Below are positions 51,691 to 60,210 of a stretch of DNA of 64,000 bases, piece by piece; within the stretch, counting starts at the first letter, position 1; each line of letters starts with the position of its first letter. The position numbers and the translations under genes were made by a program. Source of the DNA: an uncultured Bacteroidales bacterium (GTDB lineage: Bacteria; Bacteroidota; Bacteroidia; Bacteroidales; UBA932). Location: NCBI GenBank assembly GCA_946410455.1, contig CAMKAJ010000006.1, forward strand, positions 1 through 64,000, given 5' to 3'. Below the pieces are notes generated by a model that saw nothing but the letters and a program-made list of their open reading frames with translations, made no database searches and was not told the origin of the DNA.

Positions 51691-52437
51691 ATGGCAACAA
51701 TAGGCGTATTTGACTCAGGCTCAGGTGGCCTTTCAGTTCTCAGGGAGATTCGAAAGCTTCTCCCTGAGAGTCGTTTTATTTATTATTCAGACAACGCCTA
51801 TTGCCCGTATGGAGAAAAGACGGCGGAGTTCGTTACCGATCGCAGCCGCGCTGTCACCGATCTGCTGCTCTCCAAAGGTGCCGATGTGATAGTAGTTGCC
51901 TGCAATACGGCAACGGCTGCTGCAATAGCCACGCTCCGTGCTGAATATAAAGTTCCCTTCGTGGGCATGGAGCCGGCAGTCAAGCCGGCGGCCAGCGGTA
52001 CCCGCAGCGGAGTGGTTGGAGTATTGGCTACGGCAGGTACGCTCAGAGCTCCTAAGTATCTGAATACCAAAGGACAGTATGCCGATGCGGTGAAGATTGC
52101 CGAGCGTGTGGGCAAGGGCTTTGTAGAGCTTGTAGAGAATCTCGATCTCGACAGCCCTCATGCAGAGTCGGTGGTTCGGGCAAGTCTGCAGCCGCTGTTG
52201 GATGAAGGGGCTGACACTGTAGTGCTTGGATGCACTCACTATCCATTCTTGCTCCCGTTGATGCAGAAGATAGCCCCCGACGGCGTGCGTTTCATAGATC
52301 CGGCCCCTGCTGTGGCAAGGCGGCTGGTGGATGTGCTGGATACAGCAGGCTTAGCTCGGGAGTCGTCCTCACCCGGTGTAGAGCTGCTGGCATCCGGCAC
52401 CGATACAACATTAAGAAAACTGTTTACCATATTATAG
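51691..52437 (+). CDS. murI: Glutamate racemase
   Basis: Makes D-glutamate for peptidoglycan, cytoplasmic, 248 aa. 'IGVFDSGSGGLSVLREI', first catalytic Cys in 'VVACNTATAAAIA', second in 'VVLGCTHYPFLLP'. Start ATG 51691, one base after the preceding stop; the ORF start at 51670 lies inside the upstream gene. Its presence supports a wall-metabolism theme for the operon. Confidence 0.95.
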   Translation: MATIGVFDSGSGGLSVLREIRKLLPESRFIYYSDNAYCPYGEKTAEFVTDRSRAVTDLLLSKGADVIVVACNTATAAAIATLRAEYKVPFVGMEPAVKPAASGTRSGVVGVLATAGTLRAPKYLNTKGQYADAVKIAERVGKGFVELVENLDLDSPHAESVVRASLQPLLDEGADTVVLGCTHYPFLLPLMQKIAPDGVRFIDPAPAVARRLVDVLDTAGLARESSSPGVELLASGTDTTLRKLFTIL

Positions 52438-52439
52438 AA

Positions 52440-54428
52440 ATGAGACTTACCAGAATGGCGATTATCCTAAGCGCTGCCGCTCTTGCTGCCGCCTGTGGCC
52501 AAGACAAGGCTGCATTTAAGTACACCGTAGATCAGTTTGCGGACGTAAAAATCATACGTTATACCGTTCCAGGCTGGGACGAGCTGAGCCTTCAGCAAAA
52601 GGAGTATGCTTATCACCTTAGTGAGGCTGCAAAATGGGGACGCGACATACTATGGGACCAGAACTGCGCTGGTAACCTGCAGCTGAGGCATGCCGTAGAG
52701 AGCATTCTCGAAAATTATGCCGGCGACCGCAAATGCAGTGAATTCGAGGCCTTTACGGAATATGCAAAGCGCATTTTTTTCTGTAACGGCATACATCATC
52801 ATTATGCAGAAGACAAATTCTTCCCGACTTGTTCCAGGGAGTATTTCGCCAAATTACTGGATGCAGTAGGTCTCTCTGCCGAGACTGAATTCCTGCTATC
52901 TTATGTTTACGATCCCGAGGTCTGCCCCCAAAGGCGCTGCACTTCGTCTGATGGCGATATAGTGCTGGCTTCTTCAGTTAATTTTTACGATGGGGTTACT
53001 CGTGACGAAGTTGAGGCGTACTATGCCTCCATTGCTAAGCCCAAAGACCCGCGTCCGGTTTCTTATGGCCTTAATACCAAGGTGGTTAAAGAAAATGGAG
53101 TGGTGACGGAGAAGCCTTGGAAGGCAGGCGGAATCTACGGTCCTGCCATAGAGAAGATCTGCGCTGAGCTGGAGCTTGCTGCCAAAGTTGCAGAGAACGA
53201 TATCCAGAAACGTGCCCTGGGCCTGCTGGTAGAGTATTACCGCAGCGGCGACCTGCGTAAATGGGACGAGTTCAATATAGAGTGGGTCAAGGATACCATC
53301 GGAACGGTTGATTTTGTGAACGGTTTTGTTGAGGACTACAACGACCCTCTCGGCCGCAAGGGCTCATGGGAAGGGCATGTGAATATCAAGGATGCCAAGG
53401 CTTCCGAACGCTCCGCAGTGTTAAGCGCCAACGCCCAGTGGTTCGAGGATAATTCGCCGGTAGATCCGCGCTTCCGCAAACCCAAGGTCAAGGGTGTAAG
53501 CGCCAAGGTTATCAATGCAGTTTGCCTGGCCGGCGATTCTTATCCCGCAACTCCTATCGGTATCAACCTGCCTAATGCCGACTGGATTCGCCGCGACTAC
53601 GGCTCCAAGAGCGTTACTATTTCTAATATATCCAAGGCTTACGATTTCTCAGCAGAGGAAGCTCCGGCAAGCGTGCTTACAGAGTTCGCCTGGGACGAGA
53701 CCGAGATAGCCCGGGCCAAGAAATATGGCTCCTACGCAAGCGAAATCCATACCGACCTTCACGAGTGCCTGGGACACGGCTCCGGCCAGCTGCTCAAGGG
53801 TGTTTCCAGCACTGCAATGGGTGAGTATTCTTCTGCTTTGGAGGAGTCCAGAGCAGACTTGTTCGGCCTCTATTATGCCGCCGATCCTAAGCTGGTAGAG
53901 CTTGGTATTATGCCAGATTCAGAGGCCTACAAGGCAGAATACGACGCATTTATCCGCAACGGCCTCATGGTTCAGTTCAACCGCGTAGAGCTCGGCCGTC
54001 CCAATACCGAGGCGCACATGCAAGACCGTAAGCTCATCTCTGAGTGGTGCCTTGAGCAGGGTGCTGTCGACGGCGTGATTGTTAAGAAGCAGCGCGACGG
54101 AAAGACCTTCTTCGTTATTCAGGATTACGAGGCCCTGCGGGTTCTGTTCGGCAAGCTTCTCGCAGAGATTCAGCGAATTAAATCTGAAGGAGATTACGCA
54201 GCAGGCAAGGCTCTGGTAGAGAAGTACGCAGTACAGATAGATCCAGAGCTCCATCGCGAAGTGAAGGAGCGTTATGCCGCACTTAATCTTAAGCCTTACG
54301 GCGGATTCATCAATCCGGAGATTGTTCCTGTAGAGAAGGGTGGCGTGATAGTCGACTACGAAGTTCGATACACCGATGACTACCTCGGCCAGATGCTCGA
54401 TTACGGCAAACGCTACGGAATCCTGTAG
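52440..54428 (+). CDS. Dipeptidyl-peptidase III (M49), predicted lipoprotein
   Basis: Zinc exopeptidase removing dipeptides from short peptides, 662 aa. Lipobox 'LAAACGQ' after a hydrophobic start (MRLTRMAIILSAAALAAAC) places it on the periplasmic side of a membrane, unlike the cytosolic eukaryotic enzymes. The zinc motif is 'HTDLHECLGHGSGQLL' (HECLGH, a HExxGH form) and the second is 'SALEESRADLFGLYY' (EExRAD). Start ATG 52440, 2 nt after murI. It may degrade imported peptides or stem-peptide fragments; the latter is inference from context. Confidence 0.92.
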   Translation: MRLTRMAIILSAAALAAACGQDKAAFKYTVDQFADVKIIRYTVPGWDELSLQQKEYAYHLSEAAKWGRDILWDQNCAGNLQLRHAVESILENYAGDRKCSEFEAFTEYAKRIFFCNGIHHHYAEDKFFPTCSREYFAKLLDAVGLSAETEFLLSYVYDPEVCPQRRCTSSDGDIVLASSVNFYDGVTRDEVEAYYASIAKPKDPRPVSYGLNTKVVKENGVVTEKPWKAGGIYGPAIEKICAELELAAKVAENDIQKRALGLLVEYYRSGDLRKWDEFNIEWVKDTIGTVDFVNGFVEDYNDPLGRKGSWEGHVNIKDAKASERSAVLSANAQWFEDNSPVDPRFRKPKVKGVSAKVINAVCLAGDSYPATPIGINLPNADWIRRDYGSKSVTISNISKAYDFSAEEAPASVLTEFAWDETEIARAKKYGSYASEIHTDLHECLGHGSGQLLKGVSSTAMGEYSSALEESRADLFGLYYAADPKLVELGIMPDSEAYKAEYDAFIRNGLMVQFNRVELGRPNTEAHMQDRKLISEWCLEQGAVDGVIVKKQRDGKTFFVIQDYEALRVLFGKLLAEIQRIKSEGDYAAGKALVEKYAVQIDPELHREVKERYAALNLKPYGGFINPEIVPVEKGGVIVDYEVRYTDDYLGQMLDYGKRYGIL

Positions 54429-54445
54429 GGGAGCTGCAGTTGAGT

Positions 54446-54480
54446 ATATAGAGTCCCGTGTGTATCTATATTTTTCTTTT
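54446..54480 (+). terminator. Possible terminator of the cell-wall operon
   Basis: AT-rich ATATAGA/TCTATAT stem over a 12-nt loop, followed by TTTTCTTTT. Weak stem, so confidence is limited. Confidence 0.4.
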
Positions 54481-54493
54481 ATTGAAATAATAC

Positions 54494-54501
54494 TACCTTT
54501 G
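54494..54501 (+). promoter_or_regulatory. Predicted -7 element for rhaT-yitT
   Basis: TACCTTTG matches TAnnTTTG, 19 nt before the rhaT ATG. Confidence 0.55.
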
Positions 54502-54520
54502 TGAAGTAGCACAAAGAACT

Positions 54521-55528
54521 ATGAACCTGTTATTAGGCCTTTTGATTATTGCTGTGGGGGCGTTCTGCCAGTCCAGCAGCTATGTTCCTATCAATAAAAT
54601 CAAATCATGGAGCTGGGAGAGCTATTGGCTGGTGCAAGGAGTTTTTGCCTGGCTGCTGTTCCCTCTTCTGGGAGCTCTGCTGGCTGTTCCGGCCGGGGAA
54701 TCTTTGCTGGGAATGTTTACAGCCAACGGCAAGGCAAGCCTTCTAACCATTCTCTTTGGTGCGCTATGGGGCGTGGGCGGTCTGACTTTCGGTCTTAGCA
54801 TGCGCTACCTCGGCGTAGCCTTGGGCCAGAGCATTGCCTTGGGAACCTGCGCTGGCCTGGGAGCCATTTTGGGTCCCGTTTTCACCGGGCATGCACACGA
54901 CCTCACCTCTTCTGTCATTATAGGCGTTGTAGTCACACTGATAGGTATCGCCATAATCGGTGTTGCCGGAGCAATGAAGAGCGCCGCCCTTCCAGAAGAA
55001 GAAAAGAAGAAAGCAGTAAAGGACTTCAACTTTGGGAAAGGAATATTCGTGGCCCTGCTGGCCGGCTTCATGAGCGCCTGCTTCAACATTGGTTTGAGTT
55101 TTGGCGAGCCGCTTAGCTGGGAACAGACTCCGGATATCTTCAAGAGCCTGCCCGCCACCCTGCTCGTTACCGTAGGCGGCTTCATCACCAACGCCTGCTA
55201 CTGTCTCTTCCAGAACAGCAAAAACAAGAGCTGGGGAGACTACAAAAACGCTTCCCTTTGGGGCCACAACATTCTCTTCTGCGCACTTGCAGGCCTGTTG
55301 TGGTACAGCCAGTTCTTCGGCCTGTCCCTGGGCAAAGGCTTCCTCACCGAGTATCCCGCCCTCATTACCTTCAGCTGGTGCATCCTGATGGCGCTAAACG
55401 TAATATTCAGTAATGTATGGGGCATCATACTCAAAGAATGGAAAGGAGTATCACGCAAGACTATCGCCGTGCTGGTTGCCGGTATAGTAGTGCTGATTAT
55501 CAGCACCTTCCTCCCTCAGATTATCTAA
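54521..55528 (+). CDS. rhaT: L-rhamnose/H+ symporter RhaT-like permease
   Basis: Inner-membrane sugar-proton symporter of the drug/metabolite superfamily, 335 aa, ten hydrophobic segments. 'GAFCQSSSYVPINKIKSWSWESYWLVQGVFAW', 'GLSMRYLGVALGQSIALGTCAGLG' and 'YSQFFGLSLGKGF' match RhaT. No rhamnose catabolic genes (rhaA, rhaB, rhaD) are adjacent, so the substrate could be another deoxysugar. Followed 12 nt later by the YitT gene. Confidence 0.9.
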   Translation: MNLLLGLLIIAVGAFCQSSSYVPINKIKSWSWESYWLVQGVFAWLLFPLLGALLAVPAGESLLGMFTANGKASLLTILFGALWGVGGLTFGLSMRYLGVALGQSIALGTCAGLGAILGPVFTGHAHDLTSSVIIGVVVTLIGIAIIGVAGAMKSAALPEEEKKKAVKDFNFGKGIFVALLAGFMSACFNIGLSFGEPLSWEQTPDIFKSLPATLLVTVGGFITNACYCLFQNSKNKSWGDYKNASLWGHNILFCALAGLLWYSQFFGLSLGKGFLTEYPALITFSWCILMALNVIFSNVWGIILKEWKGVSRKTIAVLVAGIVVLIISTFLPQII

Positions 55529-55540
55529 CGTTCAAGAGCA

Positions 55541-56470
55541 ATGAACAACCCACTTAAGTACCTTGCCACTTTCAAATTCTGGAAGGAACTTCTTGTTATG
55601 ACCGGCGGCATGATGATAGCGGCCGGAGCTGTTTACTACTTCATGATGCCCAGCAATTTGGTACTAGGGTCGATTACCGGTTTATCCATCGTTACATCGA
55701 ACCTGTTAGGGTTGGCCGGGATCAGCATAAAGGTTTCAGTAATCGTCACCATTATTAATGCTCTCCTGCTCATGCTGGCTTGGGTGCTCATAGGCAAGGA
55801 ATTCGGAGCCAAGACAGTTTACACCGCACTTATCCTGGGTCCGCTGCTAGAGCTATGGGAACGAATCTGTCCCTACGAAAGACTGATGGAAGATGGCGCC
55901 TCTTCCGTTATGGGCGATCCCCTTCTGGACCTGATTTGCTTCGTGCTCCTTGTGAGTATTTCACAGGCCATCCTGTTCAGGATCAACGCCTCTACAGGAG
56001 GTTTGGACATCCTGGCAAAGATGGTGAACAAGTATTTCCACCTCGACATCGGGGTGTCTGTAACCGTAGCAGGAGCTATTATTTGCTGTACGGCCTTCGC
56101 TATCAACCCCTTCCGCATGGTGGTCATAGGTCTTATCGGCACCTGGATGAACGGATTAGTGATAGATTACTTCACCGCCAGCTTGAACAAGCGCAAACGC
56201 GTGTGTATCATTGCCAAAGACCATGAAAGGATACGCTCTTACATCGTAGACAAGCTGCACAGAGGATGCAGCATCTATGACGTACAGGGCGGATTCAGCG
56301 GGGAGCAGCACAAAGAGATACAAAGCCTTCTTACACAGGATGAATTCGCCAACCTTATGAACCTGATTCGCACCGAGAAACTGGAGTCATTCATCACCGC
56401 CGGCAACGTGAGCGAGGTCTATGGACTCTGGAACAACAGGCGAAGAGGCTCAGGAGGACTTAAGGTGTAG
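55541..56470 (+). CDS. YitT family membrane protein with DUF2179 domain
   Basis: 309 aa. Five or six membrane segments ('MTGGMMIAAGAVYYFMMPSNLVLGSITGLSIV', 'SQAILFRINASTGGLDILAKMV', 'GVSVTVAGAIICCTAFAINPFRMVVIGLIGTW'), then a cytoplasmic DUF2179 domain ('RVCIIAKDHERIRSYIVDKLHRGCSIYDVQGGFSG'). Family role unclear. Probably in the rhaT transcript. Confidence 0.88.
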   Translation: MNNPLKYLATFKFWKELLVMTGGMMIAAGAVYYFMMPSNLVLGSITGLSIVTSNLLGLAGISIKVSVIVTIINALLLMLAWVLIGKEFGAKTVYTALILGPLLELWERICPYERLMEDGASSVMGDPLLDLICFVLLVSISQAILFRINASTGGLDILAKMVNKYFHLDIGVSVTVAGAIICCTAFAINPFRMVVIGLIGTWMNGLVIDYFTASLNKRKRVCIIAKDHERIRSYIVDKLHRGCSIYDVQGGFSGEQHKEIQSLLTQDEFANLMNLIRTEKLESFITAGNVSEVYGLWNNRRRGSGGLKV

Positions 56471-56489
56471 TTTTTGCAGAACGCAAAAA
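56471..56489. terminator. Short hairpin terminator after the YitT gene
   Basis: TTTTTGC and GCAAAAA form a 7-bp stem over AGAAC directly after the stop. It could end the YitT transcript; the next promoter begins 7 nt later. Confidence 0.5.
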
Positions 56490-56495
56490 ATTCAG

Positions 56496-56503
56496 TACTT
56501 TTG
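56496..56503 (+). promoter_or_regulatory. Predicted -7 element for the lipoprotein-thioesterase pair
   Basis: TACTTTTG matches TAnnTTTG, 16 nt before the ATG at 56520. Confidence 0.55.
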
Positions 56504-56519
56504 AGATTCAATACAAAGA

Positions 56520-57440
56520 TTGAAGATGATGAAACGATTGATTTATTTCGCTTTCGCAGCCCTGCTGCTGATTTCATGCGAGAAACAGATTGACGAAACA
56601 GCCCCCACAATCAGCTGGGCGGCCAATCCCGGCTTCGCCACACAAGAGCTCGGCATAGGAGCAGACGGAGCACTGGCCCTTGCAGCTCCCGGCAAGATAG
56701 AGTCACTCACAATCACTCTCGGGCTCGGCGATTACGCCCTTCTGGCCAATCCCTATATCTCCATCAGCTCAAACAAGAGTGCCAACGGCAAACTCCCTGT
56801 ATTCGATGTCATAGACGACGCAGCCGTTGCTGCATACCTAAACGGCATGGGAATGACTGCGGGCACCGGGCTCAGGGGCAAGACCATTGGCACCATAAAT
56901 CTGATTGCAATAATCGAGAGCATCATTACCGGACAGGTTGTAGATAACAACAGTTCCTTCACCATGTCCATCAAGCTTACCGACCAGGCCGGCAAGACCG
57001 TATCCAGGAATGCTTCATTCCACTATACCGCAGCACCTTCTGTTGTATGGACCGGTAATTCCAACTTCGACATAGTAGACCTTGATGGCGCAAGCAAGCC
57101 CTCGAAAGTCAAGATTTCGGCTCCCGGCAAGATTGATGCTCTTACGCTCACCCTGGAATTCGGAGGCTCGGCAGAACTGGCCAACTATGTGAAGAACAGA
57201 ACTTCGAACTCCAGCCTGGTCATCGACCTGGTGAACGACGAGATGGTTGCAGAAGCCTTCAAGTTCCCTACCGCCAAGACAATAGTGGGCAAGAGCGAGG
57301 TAAACCTGGACCTGTCGTTCATGTACAACATCTCATACGACCTCTCCCCTTCTACCAATGTCTTCACGCTCAAAGTGACCGACAAGATCGGCAAGTCGGT
57401 TGCCGTGCCGCTTAAATTCAAGAAAAGCGAGAAGCAATGA
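56520..57440 (+). CDS. Lipoprotein with two tandem repeat domains, unknown function
   Basis: 306 aa lipoprotein (lipobox 'LLLISC'). Two homologous halves: 'APTISWAANPGFATQELGI...APGKIESLTITLGLG' (residues about 28-160) and 'APSVVWTGNSNFDIVDLDG...APGKIDALTLTLEFG' (about 170-300). Each looks like a beta-sandwich unit. The first half is followed by 'SFTMSIKLTDQAGKTVSR' and the second by 'NVFTLKVTDKIGKSVAV'. Such architecture suggests surface display. The stop overlaps the thioesterase start by 4 nt. Start could also be one of the ATGs at 56526/56529. Confidence 0.75.
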   Translation: MKMMKRLIYFAFAALLLISCEKQIDETAPTISWAANPGFATQELGIGADGALALAAPGKIESLTITLGLGDYALLANPYISISSNKSANGKLPVFDVIDDAAVAAYLNGMGMTAGTGLRGKTIGTINLIAIIESIITGQVVDNNSSFTMSIKLTDQAGKTVSRNASFHYTAAPSVVWTGNSNFDIVDLDGASKPSKVKISAPGKIDALTLTLEFGGSAELANYVKNRTSNSSLVIDLVNDEMVAEAFKFPTAKTIVGKSEVNLDLSFMYNISYDLSPSTNVFTLKVTDKIGKSVAVPLKFKKSEKQ

Positions 57441-57832
57441 GCTACACCCACGAGGTTAAATACTACGAGTGCGACCGCATGGGCGTAACTCACCATTCCA
57501 ATTATGTGCGCTTCATGGAAGAGGCGCGCATTTGGTGGATGGATGTTCTGGGCTACGGTTATGAGAGCATGGAGGCAGAGGGGATCGTGTCGCCGGTGAT
57601 TGCTATAAGCTGCAACTACAAGCATACTACTACTTTCAAGGACTGCATTGACATCGATGTCAAAGTGGCCGACATAAGCAAGCTCAAGCTTAGCTTTGCA
57701 TACACCATGACGGTGAACGGCAAGGTGGTATGCACCGCCACCAGCACCCACTGCTTCCTTGAGAATGGCAGGCCGGTTGCCCTGGAAGACCGCTTTCCTC
57801 AACTGTATCAAGCCATAATCAACAGCCTGTAA
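57437..57832 (+). CDS. Acyl-CoA thioesterase, YbgC/FadM type (hotdog fold)
   Basis: 131 aa cytoplasmic thioesterase. 'VKYYECDRMGVTHHSNYVRFMEEARIWWMDVLGYGY' contains the catalytic Asp and the HxxN(Y) of 4-hydroxybenzoyl-CoA thioesterase-like proteins. Coupled to the lipoprotein gene by ATGA overlap. Substrate chain length unknown. Confidence 0.92.
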   Translation: MSYTHEVKYYECDRMGVTHHSNYVRFMEEARIWWMDVLGYGYESMEAEGIVSPVIAISCNYKHTTTFKDCIDIDVKVADISKLKLSFAYTMTVNGKVVCTATSTHCFLENGRPVALEDRFPQLYQAIINSL

Positions 57833-57863
57833 GCCGCTCGCTTGTATTTTACAGTTTTTTGTG

Positions 57864-57871
57864 TACCTTTG
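57864..57871 (+). promoter_or_regulatory. Predicted -7 element for the queuosine operon
   Basis: TACCTTTG matches TAnnTTTG. The transcript would have a leader of about 45-50 nt containing the preQ1-like motif. Confidence 0.6.
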
Positions 57872-57891
57872 CGCCGCGATGCTCCGGCATC

Positions 57892-57922
57892 AAGTGTAAC
57901 AGGTACCACTATAAAAACTGCA
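57892..57922 (+). promoter_or_regulatory. Candidate preQ1-I riboswitch
   Basis: AGTG pairs with CACT around a loop TAACAGGTAC, followed by the A-rich ATAAAAACTGC. CTG in the tail can pair with CAG in the loop to close the H-type pseudoknot of preQ1-I aptamers. Compared with the Bacillus queC aptamer, the CAGGTAC segment aligns with TAGCTAC and the A-rich tail is conserved. It ends 3 nt before the ATG, so control would be translational. The genes that follow are a queuosine-precursor transporter and queF. Confidence 0.65.
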
Positions 57923-57924
57923 AA

Positions 57925-58602
57925 ATGAAAGAAAAATTCTCTATTACATTTCTGCTTATGGCAGTACTGTTTACGGTCTGCCTCATTGCATCCAACCTGT
58001 TTGCAACCAAGATTATCTCCCTCTGGGGCGTCAATTTGCCCGGAGCCGTGCTGATATTCCCTGTATCTTACATCCTCAACGACTGCATCTGCGAAGTCTG
58101 GGGATACCGCAAGTCGCGCCTTGTAATCTGGATTGCGTTTGCCATGAATTTCTTCGTTGTCATCGCAGGCCAGCTGCTGGTCTGGATGCCGGCCGCCTCC
58201 TTCTGGGATGGCGCTCCGCACTTCGATTATATGTTCGCACTTGCGCCCCGTATCGCCTTTGCTTCCCTTCTCGCATTTCTTGTTGGCTCCACCATCAACT
58301 CGCTGGTGCTCAGCAAGATGAAGATAGCCGACAAGGGGCGCCGCTTCGGGGTTCGCGCCATACTCTCGTCGCTGGCCGGAGAGCTCGGAGACTCCCTCCT
58401 GTTCATGCCAATCGCATTCCTGGGTGCGCCGGTACGCGAACTTGCGATGATGATGCTCGCCCAGGTGAGCTTCAAGGTGTGCTACGAGATAGTAATCCTG
58501 CCTGTAACATCGCTGGTTGTACGCAAAGTCAAGGCAGCAGAAGGAGTAGATACTTTCGACAACGGTATTTCTTACAATCCATTCAAAATATCTGATATCT
58601 AA
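57925..58602 (+). CDS. Queuosine precursor transporter (YhhQ/VUT family)
   Basis: Inner-membrane importer of preQ0/preQ1, 225 aa with about six hydrophobic segments. '[51 protein letters not shown]' is the family signature. ATG 57925 directly follows the preQ1-I candidate; the ORF-track start at 57859 lies in the leader. The stop forms TAATG with queF. Role confirmed by context. Confidence 0.93.
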   Translation: MKEKFSITFLLMAVLFTVCLIASNLFATKIISLWGVNLPGAVLIFPVSYILNDCICEVWGYRKSRLVIWIAFAMNFFVVIAGQLLVWMPAASFWDGAPHFDYMFALAPRIAFASLLAFLVGSTINSLVLSKMKIADKGRRFGVRAILSSLAGELGDSLLFMPIAFLGAPVRELAMMMLAQVSFKVCYEIVILPVTSLVVRKVKAAEGVDTFDNGISYNPFKISDI

Positions 58603-59060
58603 TGGCAACAAGAGAAGAAGAAGGCCTGCGCTCGCTTGGGAGCAAGGTACAATATAAAGAAGACTACGCTCCGGAAGTTCTCGAGAGCTTTGAGAACCTG
58701 CATCAAGACAACGACTATTGGGTGCGTTTCAACTGCCCCGAATTCACATCCCTCTGCCCCATTACAGGGCAGCCCGATTTTGCAGAAATCCGTATCTGCT
58801 ACATTCCCGGCGTAAGGATGGTAGAGAGCAAGAGCCTCAAGTTGTACCTCTTCAGTTTCCGCAGTCACGGGGCGTTCCACGAGGATTGCGTAAACATCAT
58901 CATGAAGGACCTCATAGCTCTGATGGACCCCAAGTACATCGAGGTAACTGGATTCTTCACCCCTCGCGGTGGTATAAGTATCTATCCTTTCGCCAATTAC
59001 GGTCGCCCTGGCACCAAGTACGAAAAGCTTGCCCAGGACCGCCTGTTCAATCACGACTAA
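58602..59060 (+). CDS. queF: NADPH-dependent preQ0 reductase QueF
   Basis: Reduces 7-cyano-7-deazaguanine to preQ1, 152 aa, short unimodular type. Catalytic Cys in '[16 protein letters not shown]', NADPH/QueF motif '[21 protein letters not shown]'. Coupled to the transporter. Together they allow salvage of preQ0 and reduction to preQ1; queC, queD and queE are not in this window. Confidence 0.96.
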   Translation: MATREEEGLRSLGSKVQYKEDYAPEVLESFENLHQDNDYWVRFNCPEFTSLCPITGQPDFAEIRICYIPGVRMVESKSLKLYLFSFRSHGAFHEDCVNIIMKDLIALMDPKYIEVTGFFTPRGGISIYPFANYGRPGTKYEKLAQDRLFNHD

Positions 59061-59070
59061 GCCGCAGGGG

Positions 59071-60153
59071 CTACAGAGCACTTATCAACTCAGCCATTTG
59101 CGCCTGCTTGCTCATTGCAGAGGTGAAAAGGGCAAGTTGATTGCGCGTACGCACCAGATTGTGCTCGGGGTACTTGATCTTATAATAGGTATCGCCGTTG
59201 ATATAGTCGGTAAAGAAGCGCACCGCCTGCATATAAGGGAACAGGCATGCTGCATAGGGCAGATTCTGCCGCTCCACTGCCGTAAGGAAGCCCGCAGCCG
59301 AACTAAGGTACCCGCGAGAGAAAGCCTCGAATATATCCATACGGAAGTCAATCTTGTCCAGCTCCGGAGAATCCTCCGCCACGGGATTGGCGGCCGTGCG
59401 CAGGAAGTCTCCGAAATCGGAGAACACGAAAGACGGCATCACCGTATCCAAATCTATGACGCACAGCACATTACCGTCTGCGTCGAAGAGCATGTTGTTG
59501 ACCTTGGTGTCGCAGTGGCAGACGCGCTTGGGCAGAACTCCCTCGCGATGCAGGCGCTCTGCCTTGCACATCTCTTGCTCCCAGGGAAGGATTGCGGCCA
59601 GCAATTCCTTTACCTCCGGAAGGCTCATACGTCCGGCAGCATCCGCCTCCACAGCCTCGTGTAGCTGGCGAGCCCTCAGCTCCATGTTGTGGAAGTCCGG
59701 AATGGTCTCGCCAAGAGTGTCGGGAATATCGGCCAGCATAGACTGGAAGCGCCCGAAGGCCTCTCCTGCAATCTCTGAGTACTTTGTATCTACTGTGTCG
59801 TAAGTAAATGAGTCTTTGATAAATACAGACATCCTCCACCAGTTGCTGCCGTCTGTCCAGTAGCTCTTGCCGGTCTGTTGGCAAGGCACAAAGTGCAGGA
59901 CTTTCCGGTCCAGGTCGCTCTCGCCTGCCGCCTCCAGCTTGGCGCGCAAGTGACGGGTAACGCAGTCAATATTATGTTGAAGCAGCTCCACGTCGCGGAA
60001 AATGCTCTGATTGATACGCTGCAGCACATAGTCACGGAGGCCATTAGTTCGTACCAGAAGGGTATCGTTAATGAGTCCGTTGCCGAGCGGAAGCACTTCT
60101 TCTACCGTTCCGTCTATTTTGAATTTCTTTATAATGTCCAAGTACTTTTCCAT
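59071..60153 (-). CDS. Sugar kinase-like phosphotransferase (APH/NahK family)
   Basis: Cytoplasmic kinase, 360 aa, APH fold. 'VLPLGNGLINDTLLVRT' (nucleotide loop), catalytic 'RVCHCDTKVNNMLFD' and metal-binding 'VLCVIDLDTVMPSFVFSDFGDF'. In Bacteroidetes such proteins resemble N-acetylhexosamine 1-kinase, with activity on GlcNAc/GalNAc or MurNAc possible; the exact substrate is not readable. Start ATG 60153 (MEKYLDIIKK). Convergent with queF, 10 nt apart. Confidence 0.82.
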   Translation of the reverse strand: MEKYLDIIKKFKIDGTVEEVLPLGNGLINDTLLVRTNGLRDYVLQRINQSIFRDVELLQHNIDCVTRHLRAKLEAAGESDLDRKVLHFVPCQQTGKSYWTDGSNWWRMSVFIKDSFTYDTVDTKYSEIAGEAFGRFQSMLADIPDTLGETIPDFHNMELRARQLHEAVEADAAGRMSLPEVKELLAAILPWEQEMCKAERLHREGVLPKRVCHCDTKVNNMLFDADGNVLCVIDLDTVMPSFVFSDFGDFLRTAANPVAEDSPELDKIDFRMDIFEAFSRGYLSSAAGFLTAVERQNLPYAACLFPYMQAVRFFTDYINGDTYYKIKYPEHNLVRTRNQLALFTSAMSKQAQMAELISAL

Positions 60154-60176
60154 GCTGCTAAAATAGTAATTTTTCT

Positions 60177-60184
60177 TATTTTTG
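60177..60184 (+). promoter_or_regulatory. Predicted -7 element for the phosphoesterase pair
   Basis: TATTTTTG matches TAnnTTTG; nearest ATG 60193, signal-peptide ATG 60211. Confidence 0.5.
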
Positions 60185-60210
60185 CGTTTACTATGTTTAG
60201 AACAGAAGAA

